Shown here: positions 1 through 10,071 of the stretch, one piece after another | Numbering within the stretch: position 1 is the first letter of the stretch | How the letters are laid out: each line of letters starts with the position of its first letter | Assembly (NCBI RefSeq): GCF_017873625.1 | Contig: NZ_JAGGKL010000008.1 | Coordinates: 1 to 64,000, forward strand | DNA: 64,000 nucleotides | From: Methanobacterium petrolearium | GTDB taxonomy: Archaea > Methanobacteriota > Methanobacteria > Methanobacteriales > Methanobacteriaceae | Direction: 5' to 3' | The notes under the pieces: model-generated | What the model saw: the letters and a program-made list of their open reading frames with translations, nothing else | The model's database searches: none | Told to the model about the DNA's origin: nothing | Translations under genes and position numbers: made by a program

Positions 1-72
1 TACAATGAAATAATCGGAAATAAAACATTTTACGAAGGATGGATAAAAAAAATTTTAAGAACAAATTGTTAA
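1..72 (+). CDS. C-terminal end of an unidentified protein (cut by window edge)
   Basis: Frame 1 is open from the first base to a TAA at 70-72 and gives 23 residues, ending in GWIKKILRTNC. It stops 18 bp before the stop of the convergent deaminase gene, which is the spacing expected of a real gene end. The fragment is too short to name a family. It could also be a chance open stretch. Confidence 0.3.
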   Translation, partial: YNEIIGNKTFYEGWIKKILRTNC

Positions 73-89
73 ATTTTTAATGTCGTGGA

Positions 90-482
90 CTATAAATTGA
101 TTAACTGAATATTGTTATCCTGAAGATGTTTTTCTGGACCTTTGAAGTTTTCATTTTCCCCAATAACTACCACAGGAATGTTATAAAGTATTATTGCTCC
201 AGAACACATCACACATGGTGAAAGAGTTGTGTAAAGTATACAATTTTTATAATCATCTGCTTTCATCCTACCTGCATTTTCCAAACAGGCCATCTCAGCA
301 TGTAAAATAGTAGAATTCATTTGCACCCTTTGGTTATGGCCTTTGCCTACGATTTCGCCATTTTTAACCAGGACAGCACCAACTGGAATTCCCCCACCAT
401 TTAAACCTTTTATGGCCTCTTTTTGAGCCTGTGACATGAACCAGTGATGTTCATCTTCAAGTGTGTCTGGGTTTTCCTGCAT
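90..482 (-). CDS. Cytosine deaminase-like nucleobase deaminase (Fcy1 type)
   Basis: A zinc-dependent deaminase of the cytidine/deoxycytidylate fold, about 130 residues. It carries the HAE zinc/proton-shuttle motif and the SPCVMC zinc motif. The stretches GGGIPVGAVLV and VVVIGENENFKG closely resemble yeast cytosine deaminase, so conversion of cytosine to uracil for salvage is the best guess; guanine or another base is possible. The ATG at 482 is preferred over the ATG at 527 because a GGTGGGAAGTAGG stretch lies just upstream of it and nothing ribosome-binding-like precedes 527. It ends soon after the core, about 25-30 residues shorter than yeast-type homologues, whose C-terminal helix closes the active site. 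It is the last gene of a tight set bioY-DUF1284-deaminase. Confidence 0.8.
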   Translation of the reverse strand: MQENPDTLEDEHHWFMSQAQKEAIKGLNGGGIPVGAVLVKNGEIVGKGHNQRVQMNSTILHAEMACLENAGRMKADDYKNCILYTTLSPCVMCSGAIILYNIPVVVIGENENFKGPEKHLQDNNIQLINL

Positions 483-532
483 GTTCCTACTTCCCACCCT
501 AATTATCCAGTGTTTCAACAGTAGCATCTAAT

Positions 533-958
533 CTATAACATCTTTTCTTGAAAATAAAGGCATTTGTTCCGCCAAGAACAATTTCCGCATAATTTTTTTA
601 CAGTTTGACTGTTCAACTTCATTGTTTTGGATAGGAGTGATGCTGAAGAATGTACTGATCCTTGTTCAATCTTTAATTTCTCAATGACTGCAGAATCCAT
701 GATTTTAATATTGTTTGATGAGTCCCTATTGCATATCCCCTGAGAATTATGCGGACACATCTGGCATATCGAATCCGTCCCAATCATAACCTGAATAAAA
801 GAAGAAGAATTTTTTATGGTTTTTTCTATGATCTGGGCCATGTTTTCAGTGAATTTTTTATTGTAACCAAATCCCTGAAATCCTTGCATGCAAAGGAGAT
901 GGTGGGCTCTGATCCTTATCGGTTCCGAACCAACGCCATTTTTGACGTTTTTCACCAT
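533..958 (-). CDS. DUF1284 family cysteine-rich protein
   Basis: A 141-residue protein with the DUF1284 layout: an N-terminal RIRAHHLLCMQGF motif, then CQMCPH, a further Cys in GICNRD, and a C-terminal LCGNCSWRNKC cluster. The paired cysteines suggest a metal or iron-sulfur site, but the function of the family is unknown. The start is supported by an AGAGGT sequence ending 4 bases before the ATG. It begins 9 bp after bioY stops and is followed closely by the deaminase gene, so the three are probably co-transcribed. Confidence 0.8.
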   Translation of the reverse strand: MVKNVKNGVGSEPIRIRAHHLLCMQGFQGFGYNKKFTENMAQIIEKTIKNSSSFIQVMIGTDSICQMCPHNSQGICNRDSSNNIKIMDSAVIEKLKIEQGSVHSSASLLSKTMKLNSQTVKKLCGNCSWRNKCLYFQEKML

Positions 959-967
959 TTATACCTC

Positions 968-1585
968 TTAATATTCTTTTTTTGGAGTTATGGCTTTTGT
1001 GAGTGCTGCTGCACCGGCAATTTTCACCAAATCCCCCAAGATGAAGGGGAAAAGACCCATGGTAAGAAGGGTCAGAATTGTTGGAAAGCTTCCGTTTACC
1101 ATGTACATCCATAATCCTAATCCTAAGAGTCCGGGAATGTAAATAAATGCGAAGTTTGCCACGGATAGCAACCCTAACATAGGACGGAAGTTTCGGGACT
1201 GAACATATTTATCTGTGAAGTATCCCATGAAAAATGCGGTTAGAATGAACCCAAGGAAATATCCTCCGGTAGAACCCAAAAGTATACTATATCCACCAGT
1301 CATCCCTGCAAACCATGGGACTCCTAACAAACCTACGGCAAGATACATTACTTGGCTGAGTCCACCCCACCAACGACCCAGAACCACACCTGCCATTAAA
1401 ACAGCGAAGGTTTGGGCAGTTATGGGCACAGGAGTCCATGGCAATGGTATTACTATCTGAGCCATTATTCCAGTGACACATGCCATGAAAAATGCCATTA
1501 TTACTTTGTTAACTAAAGAAGTATTAGAACGCCACGTGAAAAATGAGTATCTTTTCCGGAAATAATTTTCTATACTGATTTCCAT
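968..1585 (-). CDS. bioY: BioY biotin transporter substrate-binding subunit
   Basis: The S component of an ECF-type biotin transporter, about 205 residues with six predicted membrane helices. Family hallmarks are the IPLPWTPVPITAQTFAVLMAG segment and GLLGVPWFAGMTGG. It binds biotin in the membrane; no EcfA/EcfT partner is present in this window, so it works either alone or with a shared module elsewhere. The ATG at 1585 is chosen because GGGTGATAG lies just before it; an ATG at 1600 in the same frame is less well placed. It heads a set with DUF1284 and the deaminase. Upstream lie three imperfect 30-bp repeats that may be operators. Confidence 0.9.
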   Translation of the reverse strand: MEISIENYFRKRYSFFTWRSNTSLVNKVIMAFFMACVTGIMAQIVIPLPWTPVPITAQTFAVLMAGVVLGRWWGGLSQVMYLAVGLLGVPWFAGMTGGYSILLGSTGGYFLGFILTAFFMGYFTDKYVQSRNFRPMLGLLSVANFAFIYIPGLLGLGLWMYMVNGSFPTILTLLTMGLFPFILGDLVKIAGAAALTKAITPKKEY

Positions 1586-1618
1586 TTCTATCACCCACAT
1601 ATGTGTATAAATTCTGAA

Positions 1619-1709
1619 TCTGTTGAAAACTATTTAAATCCATTTTAATTAGTTAAGATCTATTTAAATTCCATCTAAATTGGTTGGAATCTATTAAATC
1701 CCCAAATTA
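1619..1709. repeat. Three imperfect 30-31 bp tandem repeats upstream of bioY
   Basis: Copies at about 1619-1648, 1649-1679 and 1680-1709 share the pattern TTxGTTxxxATCTATTTAAATCC with scattered changes. The phase is close to three helical turns. Each copy contains an AT-rich TTTAAATA-type element that could act as a TATA box on the minus strand, so the array may be a promoter with repeated operator sites for bioY, or old tandem duplication. No regulator is identified. Confidence 0.5.
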
Positions 1710-2021
1710 TCTTTTTAAATGTTCAAAGAGCAGATATGCGGAGATAACTGCTTTTTCAAATATTTTTTATAATATTTTAGAAGTCTCTAAAAGATTAAGA
1801 AAAGCTTGATAAGCTCTTTTAATGATTAGATTCCTGATAAATATATAGTTATCTTAAACTAGAATTTCACGAATAAATTCGATTACAACTTTTAGAAAGT
1901 TAGTCGAACTCCTAAAAAGATTTGAAAGAACAAAGAAATTTAAAAATTTCATATGGAACTAATTACTGAATTAAAATATTATATAAATGGCTTTAAATAA
2001 TTATTTTTTCTCGGTTTCTAA
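1710..2021. other. Non-coding AT-rich spacer
   Basis: About 310 bp between the bioY repeats and the end of the MFS gene. I see no open frame of useful length, no RNA gene and no strong inverted repeat; it is poly-A/T rich throughout. Confidence 0.6.
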
Positions 2022-3209
2022 TTAAGGCCGATATTTTCTAATTAGAAATAATGGTATCACTGCCAAAATCTGGGCAAAAAGGGAGAATGTCACCATCAAA
2101 GTTATGGAGAAATCATAGATTATTCCCAATGTAAAACTACCAATAAACCATGAAATCCCATAAATAGTGCTGAATACACCATATGCTGAACCTCTTATGT
2201 TTACTGGGGACATTTCAGCAACAGCTGCTCTCATGATGGATTCTTGAGCTCCCATGCCCACCCCCCATAACCCCATTCCCAGTAGAGCCATGCTGAAATC
2301 ACCCCAGAAAACCAGTGGGGCGAAAAATGCCGATGAGGTTACTGCAATGATCAATGCCCACATACCGATTTTATCAAATAATCTGCCGAATACTAAAGCT
2401 GCCAGTGCATCTACTCCCATAGCCACTGAATAAAAAATTGGAATCATCACTGGTGATACCACTTCTGCCCTTTGGAAGTGATAAGCAACCAGGGGAAAAT
2501 CAGCAAATCCCAGGGCAATAAAAATCACTGCTACTATGTATATCCAGTAAACCTTCATTAAACCCTTTGTTTGGATTTTTGGAACATTCACTTCAAGATC
2601 ATGCGGATTGGGATAGAGAAGTCTTGAAGTTACTAGAACGGTTAAGGTCAATATCGCAGGTAAAAGTAGAAAAGCAAAACACAACTGGTAGTTACCAGAG
2701 AAGTACAGGATGACTGCAACCATTAAAGGTCCTATGATGGCCCCTATTTGATCCATGGCTTCGTGAAGTCCAAAACCCCATCCACGACCCACCTGTGATG
2801 TGGCATGGGATAACATCACATCCCGGGAAGGTGTGCGAATTGCCTTTCCCATTCTCTCAGCAATAAGTAGAAGGGCAGCCATGGGCCAGTTTCCTGCAAG
2901 GGCTAGTAACGGTACTGCAAAGAGGTTAACTGCATAGCCGATGATGGTCATAGCCCAGTATCTTCTTGTTTTGTCAGCCAGATACCCAGAAAGAAAACGA
3001 AGGGCATATCCAACCAATTCACCAAATCCGGCAACGAAACCCACTACAGCTGCATTTGCACCCAGTAATGCAAGGTATGGTCCAGTTATGCTTCGAGCAC
3101 CTTCATAGGTCATATCTGCCAATAGGCTTACAATTCCAAGCAAAATAATGAATTTAAGAGCATGACCCTTAATATCATTATCTGGAATATTTAGTTTTAG
3201 ATTGACCAT
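2022..3209 (-). CDS. Major facilitator superfamily transporter
   Basis: A 395-residue membrane protein with about 12 hydrophobic segments. The MFS signature between helices 2 and 3 is seen as GYALRFLSGYLADKTRRYW, and GRLFDKIG is the equivalent motif of the second half. It is most likely a proton-driven exporter of a drug or small metabolite, substrate unknown. It lies 107 bp downstream of a PadR-type regulator on the same strand, which suggests a PadR-controlled efflux pump, a common arrangement. Confidence 0.85.
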   Translation of the reverse strand: MVNLKLNIPDNDIKGHALKFIILLGIVSLLADMTYEGARSITGPYLALLGANAAVVGFVAGFGELVGYALRFLSGYLADKTRRYWAMTIIGYAVNLFAVPLLALAGNWPMAALLLIAERMGKAIRTPSRDVMLSHATSQVGRGWGFGLHEAMDQIGAIIGPLMVAVILYFSGNYQLCFAFLLLPAILTLTVLVTSRLLYPNPHDLEVNVPKIQTKGLMKVYWIYIVAVIFIALGFADFPLVAYHFQRAEVVSPVMIPIFYSVAMGVDALAALVFGRLFDKIGMWALIIAVTSSAFFAPLVFWGDFSMALLGMGLWGVGMGAQESIMRAAVAEMSPVNIRGSAYGVFSTIYGISWFIGSFTLGIIYDFSITLMVTFSLFAQILAVIPLFLIRKYRP

Positions 3210-3316
3210 ATAAATCAGATTTTTTTTTAAGCTGTGATTTTCATCAATGCTTTACCTATCCCCAGAGTAGTAGGAGTGGTGGGAGAAGTAAGATGAATAT
3301 TGGTTTTTAACTTATT

Positions 3317-3619
3317 TTATTCTTCTATAACTTCTTTTATGAGTTCATTAATTTTTTGACGTGATTCATGGAGGATTTTTTCTCCTCTGGGTGTTATCTT
3401 ATAATATTTCCTTATCTTTCCTTTCACATTTTCTTTTCTACATTTCAAAAAGCCTTCACTTTCCAGAGAATGGAGAATAGGGTACATAATACCAGGACTT
3501 ACTTTATAACCATGATTTTTTAGTTCTTGAATCATTTGAACCCCATATATTTCTTCTTTACTTGCATGGTAGAGTATGTGTATTCTAATAAATCCCAGGA
3601 AAAATTTTCTATTTAACAT
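3317..3619 (-). CDS. PadR family transcriptional regulator
   Basis: A 100-residue winged-helix protein. The PadR core is visible as ILYHASKEEIYGVQMIQEL, then PGIMYPILHSLESEGFL, then a wing with KGKIRKYYKITPRGEKIL and a short C-terminal helix. Such proteins are phenolic- or drug-responsive repressors, often autoregulated. The following gene on the same strand is the MFS transporter, its likely target. Palindromic ATATCT/AGATAT half-sites lie 24-76 bp upstream of the start and are candidate operators. Confidence 0.88.
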   Translation of the reverse strand: MLNRKFFLGFIRIHILYHASKEEIYGVQMIQELKNHGYKVSPGIMYPILHSLESEGFLKCRKENVKGKIRKYYKITPRGEKILHESRQKINELIKEVIEE

Positions 3620-3642
3620 AATGAGTACCTCTACTAATTTAA

Positions 3643-3695
3643 TATCTGATTTAGATATTTAGTTTAGATATCTTTAACCAATATCTCATATAGAT
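3643..3695. promoter_or_regulatory. Candidate PadR operator: clustered ATATCT/AGATAT inverted repeats
   Basis: ATATCT-GATTT-AGATAT at 3643-3659 is an inverted repeat with a 5-base spacer. GATAT and ATATC arms then follow at 3655-3672, and ATCT-CATAT-AGAT is at 3683-3695. The cluster lies just upstream of the padR start, the usual place for autoregulation. Confidence 0.5.
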
Positions 3696-3973
3696 TTTAT
3701 ACTTAATAAATTTTCATTTAAAATTTTTTAAAAAAAATCAAAAAACCATCCTTAGTTAAAGTAAAACCTGAAAAAAAACAACTGAAGGTTGATCAAAGAT
3801 GTCACTTGTTGCGTTATTACTATAAATGGCAAAAATTAATATTAATTTTATGCGACATTCAATGTGATCTCATCAATTAATTAAGTATAAATTATTACTT
3901 TTATTGATAATTTTACTACATGATCTTGTAAATCACTTAATCAATAACCCGGAAAAAAGAATAATATACGAAT
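3696..3973. other. Spacer between padR region and xerA
   Basis: AT-rich spacer with runs of A and T; I see no gene or clear structured element in it. Confidence 0.5.
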
Positions 3974-4972
3974 TTAAAGTAATTTAGCACGGTCATAAAC
4001 ATTTTTGAGTGTTTTCATATCCACACTGGTATATATCTGGGTTGTAGATAGGTTAGAATGGCCTAAAAGTTGTTGTATAGCGCGAATATCCACACCATTC
4101 TTTAACAGATGCGTGGCAAATGAATGGCGGAGAATGTGAGGAGTTACCTTCTTTTTTATACCTGCTACTCTGGCGTAATCCTTGATCATCATCTGCACAT
4201 AACGAGGAGTTAAATGGTTGCTCTGACGATTGACGAAAATGTATTCACTATCACATGATCTTTCTTGGAGATATTCTTCCATCAGCGTTTTGGTAGCATC
4301 GTCAAACAGAACAATTCGATCTTTTTCTCCTTTCCCCCGAATACGGATGGTTCTTTCTTCTAGATCAACGTTGTTAGTCTGAAGGGTGACCAGTTCAGAA
4401 ACCCTTAAACCTGAAGAGTATAGTAAAGCCAGTATCAATTTATTTCTAAGTTTTAAAGATTTGGATGTGGGAGAATCAGAGTCCACAGGATTGTAATTAT
4501 CCAGAGCATTTATAAGATTTTTCACTTCATCCTCATTTAGGGATTTAGGAAGTGATTTGGTTCTTTTTGGGGTTTTGACCTCTTCAAGAACGTGGATCCC
4601 TCCAAATTCAAAGAACTTCTTAACAACCACGGTCACCAGGTAAATGTAGTTCTGGGAAACTTTTTTTTCACGCTTCAAATATCGTATATAACGTTTGAAT
4701 CCTCTTAAAACTTGTTGTTCGTTGTTAAGTTCTTTTTCATTCTGTAGATGTTTGTAAAAATTGTTTATAATGGAACGATAGGTTTTGATGGTGTTACGGG
4801 AATAGTTGCGTATTTCCAGTTCAAAAAGATAGTCTTCAATCATTTCTGGAATATCAAAAACTTCCAAGAAGTTTGCTTCCGGAGGATAGTTAGAAGTGTT
4901 ACCTACAAATCTTTTGATATCCGTAGGATCCCCACCAGATGATTTCCAGTTTCCGTTGGAATAAGGGTTCAT
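3974..4972 (-). CDS. xerA: Tyrosine recombinase XerA
   Basis: A 332-residue tyrosine recombinase of the XerC/D type that would resolve chromosome dimers at dif in archaea. The N-terminal SAM-like core-binding domain spans about residues 40-125. The catalytic set is complete: R190 in SSGLRVSEL, K214 in RGKGEKDR, H279 and R282 in HILRHSF, H305 in LLGHSN, and the nucleophile Y314 in TQIYT. An N-terminal extension of about 35 residues precedes the conserved part. It stands alone, with no integrase-type neighbour or attachment site seen, so it is a housekeeping rather than a phage enzyme. Confidence 0.88.
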   Translation of the reverse strand: MNPYSNGNWKSSGGDPTDIKRFVGNTSNYPPEANFLEVFDIPEMIEDYLFELEIRNYSRNTIKTYRSIINNFYKHLQNEKELNNEQQVLRGFKRYIRYLKREKKVSQNYIYLVTVVVKKFFEFGGIHVLEEVKTPKRTKSLPKSLNEDEVKNLINALDNYNPVDSDSPTSKSLKLRNKLILALLYSSGLRVSELVTLQTNNVDLEERTIRIRGKGEKDRIVLFDDATKTLMEEYLQERSCDSEYIFVNRQSNHLTPRYVQMMIKDYARVAGIKKKVTPHILRHSFATHLLKNGVDIRAIQQLLGHSNLSTTQIYTSVDMKTLKNVYDRAKLL

Positions 4973-5146
4973 GGTACCAATAATAAATTTTTGTTTAAAC
5001 CGAATTCTAGGTTAATTATATAAGAATATTTCCTCTAGAATAATTAAATCTTTTCATTTTCCAACTTTATATTGGATAAATAGAATAATTTCAGTATAAA
5101 GACTTCAACAAAAGAATAAAAAAGTAATAGTTAAAAAAAAGATTTC

Positions 5147-6703
5147 TTAAAGGTAGCTGCGGTCCACATGGTCATTGGGAATGCCCTTACTACCTGAATG
5201 CATCTTCTGAGAACTGGATGTATCCTTCTCTATTGCCTGTTCAAAGGACTGATAACGTTCAAGTATCTGGTCTTCAATGGATATGGCGTTTTTAACAGCA
5301 AATTTTATATGACGAGCCTCAATTAATTCACTGCCTTCCATCACTGCCATATCTCCAGCCATACGAACCAAACCCCCCATGTCTCGAAGTCTTAATGTTA
5401 AAGAATCTTTTTGATCGTCTATTATGTGGGCTCTCTTTCTGGATTCATCCATAATCAGTTCAACAGCATTTAAGGTTGCATGTGGGATTTTACCATCCAT
5501 TTCAATCTCCTGAGCTACGAATTGAGCCATTTTTGCCTGATTTTCCCCAGTATCTGGCATAGTGGTGCGCATCAAAATTTCATATCCTTCCCCCTGAATA
5601 CGAGAACGCAACGGAGGTAATATATAATGAAGGTCTCGAATATTGCAGGCCCCTACAAATATAAAATCACAGGGCACATCCTCTACTTTCACCGAACTCC
5701 CAGCGCTTTGAGGATTTCTGCCAACAATGGGAAAGCATTTATCCTGCATTGCACTTAATATGTAGCGCTGCAGAGGTGCTATGTGTACGATTTCATCAAT
5801 GAAGAGAACTCCTTCGTGGGCTTCATGGATTGCACCTGGAACAACTCTTTCATAGGGTTGTGTTCCCAGGTCAGGGTGTCCACCATATGGGTCATGCCTT
5901 ACATCCCCCAGTAACTCGGTTTCACTGGCACCGGTAGCTTGGATGAAATTTTTCCGTTTTAAGGGAACAATAATGTTTTTGGGTTTTTCCTCAACCATCT
6001 CCCTTCTCTTCTCCAGAGCATGTTGGTCAAGTATCTTAATCTTGTCCCCATCAACCCGTTCATAAATCACCACTTCTTCGCGACCCTGATGCATTCTTGT
6101 GGTGGTGACTCTGTCCTGTGGAACATTTACAGGCTCATTATCCATTTCAAACATTCCTAAAAGATCACCTAAATGTTTTCTACGTGCATTTATATGAGAG
6201 TATTTGTCCGCTCCACACTTAGGGCATATGCTCTGATACGCACTACTATAACTTTCACAAGTAGGACATCGAAAACCTAAACGTTCTGCAACAAGTTCCG
6301 GAACTTCCTGGGGGGTGACAACATCCCCTTCAGCCCTTTGTAAATCCTCTATTTCACTTTCAATTTCCGATCTGTTTTTTACTTCCACAAAAGGTCTTTC
6401 AGGCCTTTCTGGGTTGTGGACAACGGTTATTTCCTCTTGTGGCTTACTCAGGTGAACCGATATGCCTTGTGCTATTAATGATTTTCCTATACCTGGAGGA
6501 CCTACCAGGAGAAGATTCCTGCGTTGTTTAGCGGCTATTTTCACAAATCTTATAATGTCATCATGACCAATAACCCTTTCCAGGGGATCTTTAGGTATCA
6601 AGATATCTGCAGTGCTTTTAATATCTTTAAAAAACTCTTTTTTCATGTTTGCATACATGATATCCCTCAAATTTTGCATCCCCAAGTTCATTTTTGATTC
6701 CAA
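5147..6703 (-). CDS. AAA+ ATPase, Lon-like, without protease domain
   Basis: A 518-residue ATPase related to the LonB/Mg-chelatase group. Walker A is GPPGIGKS at about 68-75 and Walker B is GVLFIDE at about 298-304; the arginine-finger region LPPLRSRIQGEGYEIL follows. A zinc ribbon (CPTC at 146-149, CPKC at 160-163) is inserted between the Walker motifs. The C-terminal lid helices end in a short tail; the Ser-Lys protease domain and membrane segments of archaeal LonB are absent. It is probably an unfoldase or remodelling factor; the partner is unknown. The frame opens with TTG at 6703; ATG at 6691 or 6679 is equally possible. Confidence 0.7.
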   Translation of the reverse strand: MESKMNLGMQNLRDIMYANMKKEFFKDIKSTADILIPKDPLERVIGHDDIIRFVKIAAKQRRNLLLVGPPGIGKSLIAQGISVHLSKPQEEITVVHNPERPERPFVEVKNRSEIESEIEDLQRAEGDVVTPQEVPELVAERLGFRCPTCESYSSAYQSICPKCGADKYSHINARRKHLGDLLGMFEMDNEPVNVPQDRVTTTRMHQGREEVVIYERVDGDKIKILDQHALEKRREMVEEKPKNIIVPLKRKNFIQATGASETELLGDVRHDPYGGHPDLGTQPYERVVPGAIHEAHEGVLFIDEIVHIAPLQRYILSAMQDKCFPIVGRNPQSAGSSVKVEDVPCDFIFVGACNIRDLHYILPPLRSRIQGEGYEILMRTTMPDTGENQAKMAQFVAQEIEMDGKIPHATLNAVELIMDESRKRAHIIDDQKDSLTLRLRDMGGLVRMAGDMAVMEGSELIEARHIKFAVKNAISIEDQILERYQSFEQAIEKDTSSSQKMHSGSKGIPNDHVDRSYL

Positions 6704-6851
6704 TGAATTGAAGACTGAATAAATAGTATATTAATAACTTCATTACTGAAAATGAATGGTTAATAGCCATCCAGAAGTATAGTTTCTGGATTAGCTATTT
6801 TTTTGTGATTCTCTGAATAGTTTCAGAGTCATCTTTTTGAAAAAACCGTAG

Positions 6852-8018
<1,167 letters not shown>

Positions 8019-8101
8019 ATTTGGGCCTCCATCAATGTATAGATACTACTGATAAAATGAGGCTATGTATCTTACAGCCTGAAGATCAGTATCTGGAAAT
8101 A

Positions 8102-8524
<423 letters not shown>

Positions 8525-8794
8525 GATAAGCCCTTTTGATGGTGCTAATAAGTATCTATAGATTAATATACACCATCTCCTATATAAAATTGAAGTAGAT
8601 ATCAATACTTCTTTCCCACTAAAATTGTTTAAACCCTGTTATATGCTCTAATAAAATTGATAATAATTTATTCCATAATTTGGAGAGTTTATAAAGTGTT
8701 ATGATTCCTTTAAATATATTTAATTTATGTTACAGTGCCCAGTGTTGGCATAAAGTTTTATAATATCCCCAATAAAGAATTTATATTGGTAATT

Positions 8795-8806
8795 ATTACA
8801 TGTAAT
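8795..8806. promoter_or_regulatory. Perfect 12-bp palindrome upstream of DUF211 gene
   Basis: ATTACATGTAAT lies about 45 bp before the TTG start and 10-20 bp downstream of an AT-rich TTATATT box, so it would fall near the transcription start. It could be a repressor site; no regulator is known. Confidence 0.35.
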
Positions 8807-8852
8807 GTACAATAAAAAAAAATTGATGATAAATTAATTGGAGGGCCTAAAA

Positions 8853-9143
8853 TTGGCAAAAGGTCTTATAAGAATAGTTCTAGACATATTAAAACCACAT
8901 GACCCCACTTTACCTCATTTCGCTAAATTTTTAAGTGAAGTCAGTGGAGTGGAAGGTGTAAATATAACTTTAATGGAAATTGACAAAGAAACTGAAAATA
9001 TTAAGGTTACCATGCAAGGTAACGATTTGGACTTTGAAGAAATTACTAAAGCCATTGAACAGTATGGTGGTTCCATTCACAGTGTGGATGAGGTTGTTGC
9101 TGGTAGAACCATGGTTGAAGAAGTAACCACACCACAGGATTGA
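8853..9143 (+). CDS. DUF211 domain protein
   Basis: A 96-residue protein of the DUF211 family, recognised by the opening AKGLIRIVLDILKPHDPTLP and the later GxNITLMEIDKETENIKVT. It has a ferredoxin-like beta-alpha-beta appearance; the family has no proven function. The TTG at 8853 is chosen because GGAGG at 8840-8844 lies eight bases upstream; the in-frame TTG at 8838 would place the ribosome site inside the gene. The aldolase-like gene follows 29 bp later, so they are likely co-transcribed. Confidence 0.85.
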   Translation: MAKGLIRIVLDILKPHDPTLPHFAKFLSEVSGVEGVNITLMEIDKETENIKVTMQGNDLDFEEITKAIEQYGGSIHSVDEVVAGRTMVEEVTTPQD

Positions 9144-9172
9144 TTTCTTAAATTAAAAATAGGATGTTTTTT

Positions 9173-9841
9173 ATGGCTAAAAAGATTGAAATATCTCCAG
9201 AATCTGTTTTAGAAAAATTTTCAACCCCCAAAAAAGAAGATCACTTTCCCCACCTCGATCTTCCTACATCACAGATCTCCGATGCTCTAAAAAGTATCAC
9301 CTGTGAAAATGGAGTTATCCACGGGATAAAACCAGTGAAAAATAATATTAAGGTGATGGGAAGAGCAGTTACAGTTAAAACCGATCCCGAAGATTGGGGA
9401 ACTGCTCTTAAAGGCATTGATGCTGCTCAAGAAGGAGATGTACTTTTTATTGATGCCGAAAATGGTTACGATGCAGTTTGGGGTGAATTAACCTCTAGTT
9501 CCTCCCAAGAAAAAGGTATTGCTGGTACGGTAGTTTATGGTGCTGTGCGAGATGTGGAAGCCGTCCGAAATCTTAACTATCCTGTTTACTCCTGTCGTAT
9601 AGTTCCCTGTGCAGGTGAACCTAAAGGAGAAGGTGAAATTAACATTCCTCTAGAATGTGAAGGAGTAAAGGTTAAACCAGGGGATTGGATCATTGGAGAT
9701 GACTGTGGAGTAGTTGTGGTCCCAGCTAAATGCTTTAAAGAAGTAATTGAAGCTGCTTCTAATATAAAAGACAAAGAAACACGTATAATTCGCCGTTTAA
9801 AAGATGGATGGTCTTTATCTGAAATTCTGGGAATTAAATAA
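9173..9841 (+). CDS. RraA/HMG-aldolase family protein
   Basis: About 222 residues of the RraA-like fold (dimethylmenaquinone methyltransferase-like family), which includes 4-hydroxy-4-methyl-2-oxoglutarate aldolases and the RNase E inhibitor RraA. Visible hallmarks are LPTSQISDAL, VLFIDAENGYDAVWGELTS, GTVVYGAVRDVEAVRN and GDWIIGDDCGVVVVP, which hold the metal-site Asp and Arg. In methanogens the substrate is not established. ATG at 9173 is preferred, with AGGATG just upstream; the ATG at 9164 is part of that site. Confidence 0.8.
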   Translation: MAKKIEISPESVLEKFSTPKKEDHFPHLDLPTSQISDALKSITCENGVIHGIKPVKNNIKVMGRAVTVKTDPEDWGTALKGIDAAQEGDVLFIDAENGYDAVWGELTSSSSQEKGIAGTVVYGAVRDVEAVRNLNYPVYSCRIVPCAGEPKGEGEINIPLECEGVKVKPGDWIIGDDCGVVVVPAKCFKEVIEAASNIKDKETRIIRRLKDGWSLSEILGIK

Positions 9842-10071
9842 AAATTTAAAGGCTAAAAAAATCCATATATACTACAAGAAACCATCTCAATCTTTTGAAA
9901 TGTATTAATTAAATCAGGGTTACAATTAACATCAACATCCCTCATCTCTTGTGATAAAAACAGCATCACCATCAACAAGTTTACTTCAAATAAATTTAAT
10001 AAACAAATTTTCAAGGCATTTTATATTAACAGGATCGTTTCATCCAGAAATCAGATTTTTAGAGGTGCTTA

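Noticed and set aside
749..1114. Plus-strand frame of 121 codons
   Set aside because: Antisense shadow of DUF1284 and bioY, which are well supported on the minus strand.
8736..8750. TGCC-N7-GGCA dyad before the DUF211 gene
   Set aside because: Short, not at a recognised promoter position, and does not match the NrpR-type operator known in methanogens.
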